This document shows, one piece after another, positions 1 through 11,278 of a stretch of DNA of 64,000 nucleotides. The notes below the pieces were generated by a model. The model made no database searches. It saw nothing but the letters and a program-made list of their open reading frames with translations, and was not told where the DNA came from. The position numbers and the translations under genes were made by a program. The DNA is from Cryptomeria japonica (taxonomy: Eukaryota; Streptophyta; Pinopsida; Cupressales; Cupressaceae). Numbering within the stretch: position 1 is the stretch's first letter; every line of letters begins with the position of its first letter. The DNA lies in the NCBI RefSeq assembly GCF_030272615.1, contig NC_081407.1:436326230-436390229 (forward strand), read 5' to 3'.

Positions 1-646
1 ATAGCATCTTCATATGCTTGATTTAGTACCGGTGTAGTTCTGATTGTCTTCACAAAAACCCTCCTTCAATTTTCAAATGATGTCTGCATGTATAGCTCTG
101 CTTATTCTTGCATATACCTTCACACAATCCTTTTTCGCATTCCACATCTGATCTTACAAATAAGATCTTACATTTATACCATAACCTAAGACCAATTTTA
201 GTAGGTCAGCTCTACAAGGTATTACAATAGAAACATTTTACAAACAATACAATATCCGATGCAATAAATGATTCAACATGTCGGCTTAATGCATTTACAA
301 CAATAATTAATCATCTCCATAGCGTGCCATGCTGATCTGGAAAAGATAAACCTACCGGTGTAACCTTGGACCTATTTGCCGGTAACAACAAATATGCAAA
401 TATGAATATACCTATAAACAAAACTCTAGGACAAGATGTCCAAATGATGTCTTCAACATTACCAAATGTTTTCCATATCATTCCAAGTGTAGGTGATCAT
501 AATATCTTGTCAGTGTACCAGATACCGGTGACTGTGCATGAGTCACTTGCTTGCCGGTGAATGTTGCCGATTCTTCAAAGTGCCAGAGTTGATAAGTGTT
601 TAGTAGGTGTTGACATCAATGACAAAACCATACCAAAATACCAACA
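1..646 (-). mobile_element. Copia-type LTR, right-hand end (element truncated by window start)
   Basis: The block ends in CCAACA at 646, and homology to B2 (position 53558 onward) begins at 647, so 646 is an insertion boundary. Read on the minus strand it starts TGTTGG, as copia LTRs often do. The string ttgacatcaatgacaaaa near 610-627 recurs near the same end of the copia C LTR (18695-18712), which supports a related copia family in minus orientation. It holds several ACCGGT/GCCGGT strings and no convincing coding region. The rest of the element lies left of the window, so neither a second LTR nor a target duplication can be checked. It could be a solo LTR. Confidence 0.55.
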
Positions 647-1224
647 TTAGCATAATAATGAGGTCTCTTTGGGGCTCTTGAAAATCCACCCTCAGGATAT
701 TTGTTGCTTTGAGACCGGTTTTTTTTGGCTCTAATAGCCATGCATCATTAATATGCCGTTTTTAAATTAGAAGTGTCTTTTATAAACAAAGAAATATCTT
801 TCTCTTCTGTTGTCACCAATACCTTTTCCGTTACTGGTATTACAGAAGTCATTGCTATCATGTCTGGGGAAAGGTCCACAATTACATTTCCATTGGCATC
901 CACACATTGTCTTATTTCTAGCTAATAGTATTTTGCAATAGTTAAGATGAGCTCAAGTGACTGTGTTTCTTGAGGGAAAATGGTTGCTTCTACCAAGCTC
1001 GATCTTTTGATCCTTCTATACGAGGCTTCTAATGCTTCGACTTGCAATTGAGCTTCAATATCCTCCAGCTCTATGTGGCCAATCTTCATATCAGTTACCC
1101 ACTACACTTCGTCTTCCATCTTGGAAGCTAGAGTCTATCCCTAATATTGATATTTCATCATTATCGACTTCTTGTCCAACTTTATTTCTTCTTTGGTCTT
1201 CTTCTTTCTTGGGGATGGGTCCAT
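647..1224 (-). pseudogene. 5' part of the element B giant ORF (copy 1)
   Basis: Minus-strand reading from the ATG at 1222-1224 matches the N-terminal domain of the B2 ORF (ATG at 54132-54134) along the whole stretch. It is broken by substitutions and small indels and cut at 647 by the copia-type LTR, so only about the first 190 codons remain. The domain is described under B2. The product is not a family I can name. Confidence 0.6.
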
Positions 1225-1744
1225 CAATCTCCTTTATCTTGCAAGAAGAGATCCATAATCACCTATTATATCATATTATAAAATCATCACATACTCCAGA
1301 ACTCTTGGGTTCTGGGGCATGAAAACCCTTAAAATTAGCTAATTTCAGGACTCCAAGGTTTTGGGGTTCCGAGTTAAGAAAAGCTAGAAAACAACTAACT
1401 CTGGAACTCTGGGGTTCCTGGGTTCCGAGTTTGGTAATAGATCTCAAAAGGTTGACTTCGGAACTTTGGAGTTCTGAGGTTAAAACACTATAAGGATCAA
1501 CTTCAGAATTCTGGGGTTTCGAGGTGAGTAAAAGCACTCTAAGGATAAACTTAGAAACTACAGGGTTCTGGGATTCTGAGGTGGGTAATATTGCTCAAAA
1601 CATAAACTCTGGGATTTTAGAACCCTAAAATCTCAGAACAGGATAAATTTCTCAAGGACATATCATCGAAACTCCAGAGTTTCGTGGTGGGAAAGACCAA
1701 AATTTTAAATTGAGCTCAAGGATTCAGGATTCCGGAGTTCCGAA
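1225..1744. repeat. GGAAC/GTTCC palindrome array, B1 leader part
   Basis: Imperfect copies of a unit near GGAACTCTGGGGTTCCGAG recur every 30-70 bp (for example around 1300, 1350, 1400, 1455, 1505, 1560, 1730). Each contains GGAAC or GAACT and a following GTTCC or GTTCT, so units are partly self-complementary. It continues beyond the A insertion at 9804. Open frames here are by-products of the repeat. Confidence 0.65.
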
Positions 1745-2934
1745 TGTTACTACTTATCAAGTTGCCATTAGTTTTATGTTCAAAGTTATTCTATATACTC
1801 TAGTCGGTTACTACTACTGAAATATTCAGTTGGTATGAACAGTCCAGTCGGTTATTGAAGAAAGTAGTCTCAGAACGTAGTATACACCGAGCTGTCTACC
1901 GAGTATCATTCCATGTCTACCGAGCAACAAAGATGACACATCGAGTTGATATACACCGAGTGAAATGTGTTACCAGATTCATTGAACCTGGACATACATA
2001 TGAAAACGTGTTACAAGATCGAGGAACATCTAACCGTTATCACATTGGAAATTGCACTTAAAGATTGTGTATGATTTTGAGGTCATCTAACCAATGAAAT
2101 ATTTTGCATGGTTATTCATTTGATAAAACATGTTTGTAAGATCGAAACAATGAAAGGATCACCATCATAAGAGATCTATTTATACAACATGGATTAAGAT
2201 AAAAAATATACATGTAGCATGACATAAAAGAAGATATAGAGATATATGAAGCAAGACATGTGAAAGCACTAAGTGTTATGACTGTTACAGAGACACAGAG
2301 GTCACCGAGAAAGATTTCAGAAAACAGTCAAAGAACAGAGTAAACAGAAGGGTTTACTGAGTTACTATATGGTTTACCGAGGTATGCTATAAGCAAGGTA
2401 ATCTTATTCTGAGCACATAGAATCTGCTATAACATTCCAGATGTAAAGTTGTATATATTTGTAATGATTTATTGTAATATTTTGAAGTTGTAAGAGAAAC
2501 CTTTAACAGGGTAAAAGACTCTAATCAAGTCTATAAATTGTAAAGCCTCTAACCAGGTGCAACATTTAGTTTAAGTGTTGTAAAATCCTTTAGGAAGGTA
2601 GATCTAATAGATCTTGTTACTCCTAACAGGGCAAGCTATTAGAAATAGCTAAACATGTAGCTCTAACCAAGCACTCTTTATTATTGAAGTAGTGAAGTTG
2701 TGGGTTCCATCCCCACCGCAATTTTTCTCTCTAACCAAGAGTTTCTGTGTAACCAAAATATATGCGTTATGGAGTGAATCATGTATGCTTGTTATCTATT
2801 TGTTTTAGCTTTATATTATGTTACTGCACTATTCCGTTTATGCATAACAGTAAAGTTATTATTGAAGAAAAGTTTTGAAGTACGGATTCACCCCTCCCCT
2901 CTCAGTGCATTAGCTTTCCATATTGGGCCTAACA
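1745..2934 (+). repeat. Element A 5' LTR
   Basis: 1190 bp, TGTTAC...CTAACA, direct repeat of 8614-9803. It ends with the GATTCACCCC-TCCCCTCTC motif near 2885-2902 that also occurs (with a C run) at the end of the copia C LTR. Short open frames inside recur in both LTRs and are not genes. Confidence 0.9.
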
Positions 2935-2936
2935 AT

Positions 2937-2948
2937 TGGTATCAGAGC
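2937..2948 (+). other. Primer binding site, initiator Met tRNA type
   Basis: TGGTATCAGAGC two bases after the LTR end; complementary to the 3' end of plant initiator methionine tRNA, the usual primer of copia elements. Confidence 0.9.
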
Positions 2949-2996
2949 TTGAATCTTGGAAAAGGGTTTAACTGCCTAAAGAGAAAGATCTTATCA

Positions 2997-4349
2997 ATGG
3001 AAGGCTATAAATAATCTCGGAGGATTGTGTATCTGCAAGAAGAGCTGGATCATGCTAATCAAGTAATTGCAAACATGAAAAGGCAAATGCAAAAATCTCT
3101 GAAAGTGAGAAGAAGATTATCTGATGATTTGTAGGACTCTCAAGAGTTAGTGGAACAAATTGAGACATCATCTGAGAATAGTATATCTGAAGAGACTGAA
3201 GAAATGATTGGAGTATTGAGAGAAAAAAACAAAGCACTGGCTGATCAACTAAAAGCAATGAAAAGAGAACATGAACATTTTAGCACACAGATGACTGAAA
3301 ATCTTGATGCATTGAGGACAGCCGAGGATAAATTAAGAGATCTACAAAGAGAGAAACAACAAGTTGAAGTCTTAGTATCTGATAGGAATGATGAAATCAC
3401 AAGGTTGACTGGAATTCAACAAAATCTATCAGATCGACTAGGTTATGCACATCATGAAGCAAATCTGAAGGATGATGAGAATCAAGCATTGAAACTTGAA
3501 GTATCAAGGTTGACCGATGAACTTAAAATAGAGAAGAAATCCAAAGAAACATTGAAGAAGAGTTATGAAGCATCAAAGATGTTGGATGAGCAACTGAATA
3601 CAAGAAGACCCAACAAAGATGCATGACTCAGTTACAAAGGAAAAGACTCTACCGAGAAGGGAATTCATACTACCGAGAGAGGATAATCATCAAAGCAAGC
3701 TGGATTCAAGAAGAACATCAAAGGAAAGAAGCCTATTTGCAACTACTATGGAAATCAAGGTCATACAACCAACATGTGCCAAATCAGAAAAGGTAAGCAA
3801 CCAAATGTCACTAAGTCCAATGGTTATTGTTACAATTGCAATAAATATGGTCACACATCTAATCAATGTAGGACAAAGTCTGTAAACAATTATCAGAAGG
3901 CAAAATTCAAAGGGTTTTGTAAAAACTGCAATAGATATGGACATAGTACTGAGAAGTGTTGGTTTAAGCAAAAGAAGTATATGTGGTTTGCACATCGAAC
4001 AAATGCTAGAGGTTACCGAACTCATACAAATCCTTACCGACAGTATTCTGTAGTACCATGGGATTACAATATAAGGATATGGTGTAAATGTTGTGGAAGA
4101 TATGGAAATATAAGTGCCAACTATTTTATAAGGTTTGGGATGTACAACTAAAGATCATGGAGAAATCCTGGTATGGCATGTTTTCATTGTCACAAAGTTG
4201 GACACTTAGCTAGAGATTGCAGAGATCAACCTAGAAAAGACACTGAAGAAATAAAAGAAAAATTACAGATGATTCAGAAAAAGAAGGAAATTGTGTCAAA
4301 TGAAGAAAGAACCTTACCTACCGAGTTAGGTGCTCCTATTCCAAATTAA
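2997..4349 (+). pseudogene. Element A gag-like ORF: coiled coil plus five zinc knuckles
   Basis: One frame runs from the ATG at 2997 to TAA at 4347. It opens with MEGYK and then a stop, continues into a long charged coiled coil (3016-3626), then a nucleic-acid-binding part with five CCHC-type knuckles: 3751-3792 (second Cys is Tyr), CYNCNKYGHTSNQC near 3828, CKNCNRYGHSTEKC near 3918, a decayed one near 4083 (His and last Cys lost), and CFHCHKVGHLARDC at 4179-4220. In-frame stops occur near 3012, 3132, 3624, 3682 and 4149; I see no frameshift. The globular N-terminal half usual for copia Gag is missing, as if deleted between MEGYK and the coiled coil. Long coiled-coil Gag with several knuckles fits the SIRE/Maximus copia lineage (inference). 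Confidence 0.75.
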
Positions 4350-4902
4350 TCGGTAAAGGTATGAAGGGACTGCATTATCTCAAGGTTAAATCTTAACAGT
4401 TCCTATTTTATTATGTACTTAATTCAAAATCTGCATAATTGAGATGTATTAGTAAGTTTGAAATTCTATCAAAGTCTTTTGAAGCACTTTATAGGAAACC
4501 TGTCAAGTTGATGAATACAGGAAGCTTGTCAAGTCGGTAAATGAAGGAAGTTTGGTTACCCGGTTAAAACGAAAAAGGAGAGTAAATCGGTTAAATGGAA
4601 CCGAGTGCATTTAATGTTTTTGACCTAACCTGCACGGAGCCCGATAAGGCATATTGTGTACTTAAAAGCATTTTCATGGTCATTTTCAACTCACCAAGTT
4701 TTCAAGAGAGTAGAGCAAAGTGAATCTAAGGTGATCAAACCTCCTACAAAGCAAATTCAAGGTATTTACATCAATCTCAACGCATTGTTAAGCTGGTTTA
4801 CCGATCTTATCAAGTTGCTATTATTTGCTAAGTGTGAAGCGTCTACCGTTTGAAATCCTAAAATCCTAAGGATCTTTTGTTAGTTTTTATCTGAAATGTA
4901 AA
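4350..4902 (+). other. Non-coding spacer between gag and accessory ORF in A
   Basis: About 550 bp without a credible ORF. It contains several ACCGAGT/TCGGTAAA strings that also pepper the A LTR and the copia C LTR. It could be the 5' untranslated part of the accessory transcript; no TATA box or splice site stands out. Confidence 0.4.
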
Positions 4903-7900
4903 ATGGCACCTAAGATCCAAGATCCCATTGTTGTCAAGAATGTAGAGAAGCCCTAAATACTCTTTGACTCCCAAAGTTGCATCTGAATCGGATGACAAAA
5001 CCACATTTTCACTCATCCTGAATAGAGTGTTGTTAGTCGAGGATGTGAGATTCTTCACCAAATGTCGTGTTGAAGAACTCGGTCATGTTGAAATCAAAGA
5101 CACCTATGATGAGCTGTGTACCGATGGTAAATTGAATAGCAAGTATGAGCACATTAAGATCAAGGGATCAACTGAAGCCCTAACCTATCCTTGTGTGTTC
5201 AAACCCCAGTGGGTCAAGTTTGTTCTGAGCAGAGTTCACGATGATTTCATGTGGCTAGAAGAGAAACTATTTAAGATTACCAAGGAAATCATTCATCTGA
5301 TTACCAGTTACCCTATTTATGATCATGCCCGAGCCCAAAAGATGATATCACAAAAGGAATTGATCAGTTTAACCGGAGTGGAATCAGATTGCAAAGGATT
5401 GAAATTGAACAATGTCACAGATGAAGAACTAAAATTTGCCATAAGAGTAATAGGTTACTGTTTCTTCCAATCAGCAAGGGAAAACAATGTACCCTATGCA
5501 ACAGTAGACCTAGCATACAAAATTGTGAAAAAGGGAATGAAAATTGATCTATGTGAGGTGTTGCTGAAAAACCTGTTTGAGAATTTGAACACCATCAGGA
5601 AGCCGAAGAAGAACAACTCGGCTAATACACTAAAGTTTGGATCATTACTTGTATGCATGTTTTTCTATTTTGAAAAATTCTTTCCATTAGTCGGTAAAGT
5701 TGTTTGGGAACTACATCGACCAATCACCCATAAGATCAATGACTTCATCAAGAAGTTAGGTGATAATTTCAATGATATTATGGATGATTACTTCAGTAAA
5801 TTTCAAGAGAAAATGCATAACAGATATCGGATTCCACCCTAGCTAGTGGAGAAATACAAAAATGACATGTTTTGAAGTAGACACTGATTACTGTTATGTG
5901 AATGCCGTGGAACCAAGAACTCAATATTTGTCACCTATGGGTTACGAGATTGATTTTGACATCACACAATAGCAAATTGATGCATTTCTTACATTGCCAA
6001 GACATGCTACCTAGCTGAGGTATGGAACCTATGAAGAAGTAAAGGAAAAAGTAAAAATGAGCATTGTAGTACCCAAAGCTAGAAGAAAGGCAACAAAGAT
6101 GATAAAGGCATTATCGGAGAAATTCAGAGAAGACTCTTCCTCTACACCTATCAAAGGCACCATTACCATTACCGAAGAGGAATTTGAAGCCCAAGAGGCA
6201 GCTATAACACTGAGAATCGAATTGCCTAAGGGAAAAGTGTTGAAGAGAAAGAAACAAGACACATCAAAGGCCTCACCAACTCCACCTCCAAAGCGACCTA
6301 ACACTAGAGCATCTGCAGCTTCACCGAGTAAGAAAACAAAGAGTGTTACCGTTCCCAAGGTAACAAAGACCTACAAGAAATCTACTCGGAGACTCATTTT
6401 GGCAAAAGAGTCTAGTGATACCGAATCAGAGGATGCAAGCAAATTTCAGATTGTCAAGAGCAAGAAGGCAAATGTACATAGTGTTGAAAACTTTTGTGTT
6501 AATCTGAAATAATATGGAGGATTTGGATCATTCAGATATGTAAAGTATGAAACCAAAAATAATGATGAGAAGAGACAAATTGAAGAAGATGTCATCTGCA
6601 CACTTCTAAAATTTCAATTAGCTCCATTGGAACTAGCTAAGTCACTTCCGAATGAACTTTATTTGCATATTGATAATAGGTGGAAGTATGCAATGGAATC
6701 GGAGAAATAGATCAGAGAAAGAAGTCTAGTACATCTCTTTCCTGACATGTCAGTAGCTGAAATAAAAGAACATCTGACAACCTACAACTCAAAGTTTCTT
6801 GTCAAACAGAGAGCCTTAAAACTGATGAATGGGCTGTATATTGAAGTTGAAAATGAGACAAAAGTAAAGTGGCAGGAAATATTTAAACTCAAGGATGCCG
6901 GTGAGCAAGCTACAATTGAAATTGTTGATGTCACCGAGCAAGATCCTGATGTTACCGAGCAAGACCCTGCTGACACCATTCAAATAGATGAAGATGTCAT
7001 GGATACAGAGGCACCAGAACAAGAAATGATAGAAGGAAATGCATATGCAAAACTTGTATCCAGTGAATCAGTCTTGGAACAAGTTCAGCCTTATCCACTG
7101 GTCAAGCAACCTGTCTCAACCGAAACCCCTCAGGATACAGATCAAGGCACTGAAGGTCACAAGTCTACAATGGGAGAAGGTGCTACTCAAGGATAGACAT
7201 CTCAAGCACCTTCTAGCACTACAAATGTTGCAACTAAGACACCAAGTACCGAGACACCAAAGGACTCTACAGAGGCTAAAGAAACCGATCAAAGTGTTGC
7301 CTCTACCGAGCAACCTACCGAGGGTCATCAAGCCTCACAAGACATTGTCTTAGTTCCATCGGTAAAAGGTAAAGAAAAGAAGATGAAAAAGCATAGTTTT
7401 AAAGTTGATTTGTCAAAACCAATAGTGTTGCCCAATGTAGATATATCAAAATTAAAGGGGCAAGCACTCATTGATTTCGGTGAACTATGCAAAGCAAAGG
7501 CTGAACAAGAGAAGCAAATGGCAATTCAAAAGAAAAATAAGGTTCTTCAGAAGGTGAAAGCACTCTTAATAGATATGTTACTCGAAGCTACAGTGTCAAC
7601 AGATGCAGCCATCCACATTCAACTGGATGAACTCCTAACAAAGATAGAGACATCTGGAGTAGATGCATTGGAGTATTTGAGCAAGCTAAAAGACAAAGAG
7701 CTCACTGCAAAAATGATAGAAGAGGTACAAAAAGCTATAGCTATTGGCAAAGTTAAACTTGTTAAATTTATTGCTGAGTTTACTCCTCAACTCAAGCACA
7801 TTTTTTATTTATTTCAGAAACTCTGCACATTTTCTTTATTCATTAAAGACATTAAGAATAAAACAAAGGCAATTGAGAAAGAGATCACCGATCTCTCAAA

Positions 7901-8234
7901 TAAGTTGACCACAGAGCCTAATTTAGTTTAGAATTTCTATACAAGGTTCCAACAGCTCATGGCTCAACAATTGGACCTAAGAAATGAAGAACACAAGATC
8001 AGGATGGACATAATGACACTTCAGACATTATTCCTTCCTCATCTTTCATCCGTCCAAGAACAGATCAACCGAGCCACTTCCTTATCTACTACACAAGAGG
8101 GAAGCACTCTAGATGGCTTAATATCATTATTGGCTGATATTCAAGCACATAATTCTTTAATGGACAGTGTAAAGAATGCACTCTCTATTGCTCTCACCGA
8201 AGCCTGGACCAAGTACAAATCCATTTTTGACTAG
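4903..8234 (+). pseudogene. Element A accessory ORF, ~1,100 codons, unknown function
   Basis: Likely start is ATG at 4903; the frame shifts near 4955 and again near 5860, then stays in one frame to the stop at 8232-8234. In-frame stops lie at about 5840, 5970, 6012, 6510, 6707, 7194 and 7929. Layout: a ~290-residue mostly helical domain (4964-5842) ending in a hydrophobic segment near residues 220-240 (GSLLVCMFFYF), recalling the putative plant transposon protein domain (weak resemblance); a basic, Ser/Pro/Lys-rich segment with nuclear-signal-like clusters (6060-6500); a second folded part (6520-6890); an acidic Thr/Gln-rich linker with TEQDP repeats (6930-7360); a coiled-coil C-terminal part (7383-8234). 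No catalytic motif is visible. It sits where pol should be. Its outline parallels the B ORF; whether they are homologous is not settled by eye. Confidence 0.6.
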
Positions 8235-8613
8235 TTACCACCCCCGAATGGTAATTAAGTTTTGATGTTTGTCCAAAAGGGGGAGTGATACAGTATTGGG
8301 GGAGTGCTATAGTATTCAAAGTATCAAACAAAAGGAGTATAATATATAGGGGGAGTATACCGAGTAGAGTAAGCAGAGTATCTAGGAGCAGTGAACCGAC
8401 CAGTAAATAGAACAGTAAGCAAAGAACGAGAACAGATCAACCGAGCATGCAAAATTAGAGTTTTGTACAATTATATTGATAAGGGGAGTATATCTTCATT
8501 GACTATTGTATATACTGTTAGTATAGTCAAATTTTGCAAGTATATAGATTATTGAGTTATAACTTTGAAAGTAGTTTTTGTCAGACATCTCAACTAATGT
8601 AAAAAGGGGAGAT
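8235..8613 (+). other. Element A 3' region with repeated polypurine tracts
   Basis: Non-coding. The functional tract is AAAAAGGGGAGAT just before the LTR (8601-8613). Similar tracts occur upstream near 8275-8286 (AAAAGGGGGAGT), 8298-8306, 8347-8357 and 8481-8490. Such repeats are known from SIRE-type copia elements. Confidence 0.75.
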
Positions 8614-9803
8614 TGTTACCACTTATCAAGTTGCCATTAGTTTTATGTTCAAAGTTATTCTATATACTCTAGTCAGTTACTACTACCGAAATATTCAGTC
8701 GGTATGAACAGTCCAGTCAGTTATTGAAGAAAGTAGTCTCAGAACGTAGTATACACTGAGCTGTCTACCGAGTATCATTCCATGTCTACCGAGCAGCAAA
8801 GATGACACACTGAGTGGATATACACCGAGTGAAACGTGTTACCAGATTCATTGAACCTGGACATACATAAGAAAATGTGTTACAAGATCTAGGAACATCT
8901 AACCGTTATCACATTGAAAATTGCACTTAAAAATTGTGTATGATTTTGAGGTCATCTAACCAATGAAATATTTTGCATGGTTATTCATTCGATAAAACAT
9001 GTTTGTAAGATCGAAGCAATGAAAGGATCACCATCATAAGAGATCTATTTATACAACATGGATTAAGATCAGAAATATACATGTAGCATGACAGAAAGGA
9101 AGATATAGAGATATATGAAGCAAGACATGTGAAAGCACTAAGTGTTATGACTAGTACAAAGACACAGAGGTCACCGAGAAGGATTTCAGAGAACAGTCAA
9201 AGAACAGAGTAAACAGAAGGGTTTACCAAGTTACTATATGGGTTACCGAGGTATGCTATAAGCAAGGTAATCTTATTCTGAGCACATAGAATCTGCTATA
9301 ACATTCCAGATGTAAAGTTGCAAATATTTGTAATGATTTATTGTAATATTTTGAAGTTGCAAGAGAAACCTTTAACAGGGTAAAAGACTCTAATCAAGTC
9401 TATAAATTGTAAAGCCTCTAACCAGGTGCATCATTTAGATTAAGTGTTGTAAAATCCTTTAGCAAGGTAGATCTAACAAATCTTGTTACTCCTAACAGGG
9501 CAAGCTATCAGAAATAGCTAAACATGTAGCTCTAACCGAGCACTCTTTATTATTGCAGTAGTGAAGTTGTGGGTGCCATCCCCACCGCAGTTTTTCTCTC
9601 TAACCAAGAGTTTCTACATAACCAAAATATATGTGTTATGGAGTGAATCATGTATGATTATTATCTATTTGTTTTAGCTTTATATTATGTTACTACACTA
9701 TTCAGTTTATGCATAACAGTAAAGTTATTATTGAAGAAAAGTTTTGAAGTACTGATTCACCCCTCCCCTCTCAGTGCATTAGCTTTCCATATTGGGCCTA
9801 ACA
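8614..9803 (+). repeat. Element A 3' LTR
   Basis: 1190 bp, TGTTACC...CTAACA, same length as the 5' LTR; I count roughly 55-60 differences, mostly transitions, no large indel. Confidence 0.9.
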
Positions 9804-10865
9804 CCAAAATCCTAAAATGGGTAAAACCTTTTAGATAGTCACTTCAAAACTTCATAATTTTGAAGTTATGGGGTAGGTAAGATGAGGAAAAAGATGAGGG
9901 CCTCAGGATTTTGGGGTTCTGGGATCCCGAAGTGCCAAGACTAGGTTCCACGAGGTGAAAAAAATGAAAAAGGCCCAAAATTAATGGAAAACATGCAAAT
10001 CTAATCTAACCCTAGCTAAAAAAAAATACAAAAAATAAGAAAAGAAAGCAACACAATAAAGGAAACCAACCTAGAAAGGAGGCAAGATGGAAAGCATGGG
10101 TGACTGAGGAGGCCAAACAGGCAGGAGGAAGAGGTCAAATTTTGTAGAAGTAGATTGCATAAATGAATGAAAATCATTCCTTTTGGCCTATTTATACTCC
10201 CCCCTTTGCGACTGTACGACCTCAATAAACACGACCTTGGGACTTCAGGGTTCTGGGGTCCCGAGACAAAACAAAGAGAAGCTCAGAACTCCGGGGTTTC
10301 GAGGCTTTGAAAATAACACAAAAGCATACCTCGGGGCTGTGGGGTTTCGGATTTTTGAGGTGGAACACAAAACAAGCTCGGGATTCTGAGGTTCTGAAGT
10401 TCCGAGGAGAACACAACAAGACATGAAGAACTCGATATTCTAGAATTTCGGGATTTTGAGGCTTCAACAGGAAAAAAACCACAAGAATTTGGAAATCCAG
10501 GATTTTGGGGTTCCAGGGTCTTGAAGAAAACAAAAAGGGAGGACCTCGGGACTTCAGGGTTCTGAAGTTCTGGGGTCCTAATAGAGAACAAAAGAACAAA
10601 GGGACAAGGAAACCATTTTGGAACTTCGGGGTTCTGAGGTCCAAAATGGAGCAAAACAAAACAAAAGAGCAATGAGACCATTTCGGAACTCCGGGATTCT
10701 GAAACAGAATAAAAAAGAAGACAAAGATCACCTTAGTACTTTGGGGTTTCGAGTGAATAGAACAAAAACACAAAACAAAAAGAAGAAAGACAAACAAGAA
10801 ACAAAAAAAGGAGAATACTATTTTAAATCAAAGAAAATGATGGGGTGGGTATGCAAGGCATAACA
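9804..10865. repeat. GGAAC/GTTCC palindrome array, B1 promoter part
   Basis: Continuation of the B1 leader and promoter. Units such as GGAACTTCGGGGTTCTGAGG (10620) and GAACTCCGGGGTTTCGAGG (10287) recur at 30-90 bp spacing on both sides of the TATA box at 10189, more densely upstream of it (10240-10760). The long minus-strand frames here (Pro/Glu/Ser-rich, overlapping in two frames) reflect the repeat and are not genes. Confidence 0.65.
10189..10196 (-). promoter_or_regulatory. TATA box of element B, copy 1
   Basis: Minus strand reads GGGGGGAGTATAAATAGGCC, a canonical plant TATA box with a C-rich (plus strand) flank. The same box stands at the matching place in B2 (54837-54844). Transcription would run leftward through the leader into the giant ORF. 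Confidence 0.7.
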
Positions 10866-11278
10866 AATGACGACTTTATGGGAAAAGTGACTCTAGGCAT
10901 TTTAGAACTTCAGAATATTTGGTTTCGTAGACCTCCAAACCTACTATCATTCAGGGTAACATATAAAGGAAAAAGAATGAATGAACCAAATATTTAGACG
11001 ATTTAATTAGGAATAAAACAAAATCAACTATTAAGTGTGTGTGTTTCATTTATTACTCCATATTTTTTATCAGGAAGGTAGACAACAAATCCTGGGCCCT
11101 AACTACATGGGTGAAGTCACTTATGTGTTTTGTGCAATGTTATCCTGGGCATAGCTCTGCTGCTAGCCAAGCATTTATATCCGCGACAGAGATACCTCTG
11201 GTCCCTATCAAGCAGTGCTCCACTACCAGCCAGGCATCTATAGCCCCAGTGGAGATTACTTGAGACACCCTAATAAGC
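10866..11278 (-). other. Element E 3' region, left piece
   Basis: Non-coding sequence between B1 and copia C; it joins 18830 onward when C and one TAAGC copy are removed. I see no ORF, promoter or repeat that I can name. Confidence 0.5.

Larger units (their letters stand above)
1745..9803 (+). mobile_element. Element A: non-autonomous copia-like LTR retrotransposon without pol
   Basis: Two direct LTRs of 1190 bp (1745-2934, 8614-9803; about 95% identical by eye) begin TGTTAC and end CTAACA. An initiator-Met primer site follows the left LTR and a polypurine tract precedes the right one. The flanks CGAA (1741-1744) and CCAAA (9804-9808) may be a decayed 5-bp target duplication. The interior holds a shortened gag with five zinc knuckles and a ~1,100-codon unknown ORF; I find no protease, RT, RNase H or integrase. 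The LTR 3' motif GATTCACCCC-TCCCCTCTCA, the primer site and repeated polypurine tracts resemble copia element C, so copia enzymes are the likely helpers. It sits inside B1. Confidence 0.85.
647..10865 (-). mobile_element. Element B, copy 1 (B1), split by element A
   Basis: 647-1744 and 9804-10865 together match 53558-55547 (B2) in order and orientation: start of a minus-strand ORF, then a promoter region rich in GGAAC...GTTCC palindromes, ending ...GGCATAACA. Element A sits at 1744/9804 and a copia-type LTR cuts the left side at 646. The right end ...TAACA (10865) reads TGTTATGCC on the minus strand, a good LTR-type terminus, and the adjoining sequence differs from that beside B2, so this is a true element end. 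Only the 5' part of the element is in the window. No primer site was identified. Confidence 0.7.

Noticed and set aside
2781-3014. 77-codon frame across the A LTR end, with a copy at 9650-9838
   Set aside because: It crosses the LTR boundary and the primer site; a by-product of the LTR.
10222-10797. 191-codon minus-strand frame, Pro/Glu/Ser-rich, and an overlapping 132-codon frame
   Set aside because: Both come from the palindromic repeat array; two frames show similar repeated motifs, and no domain is seen.
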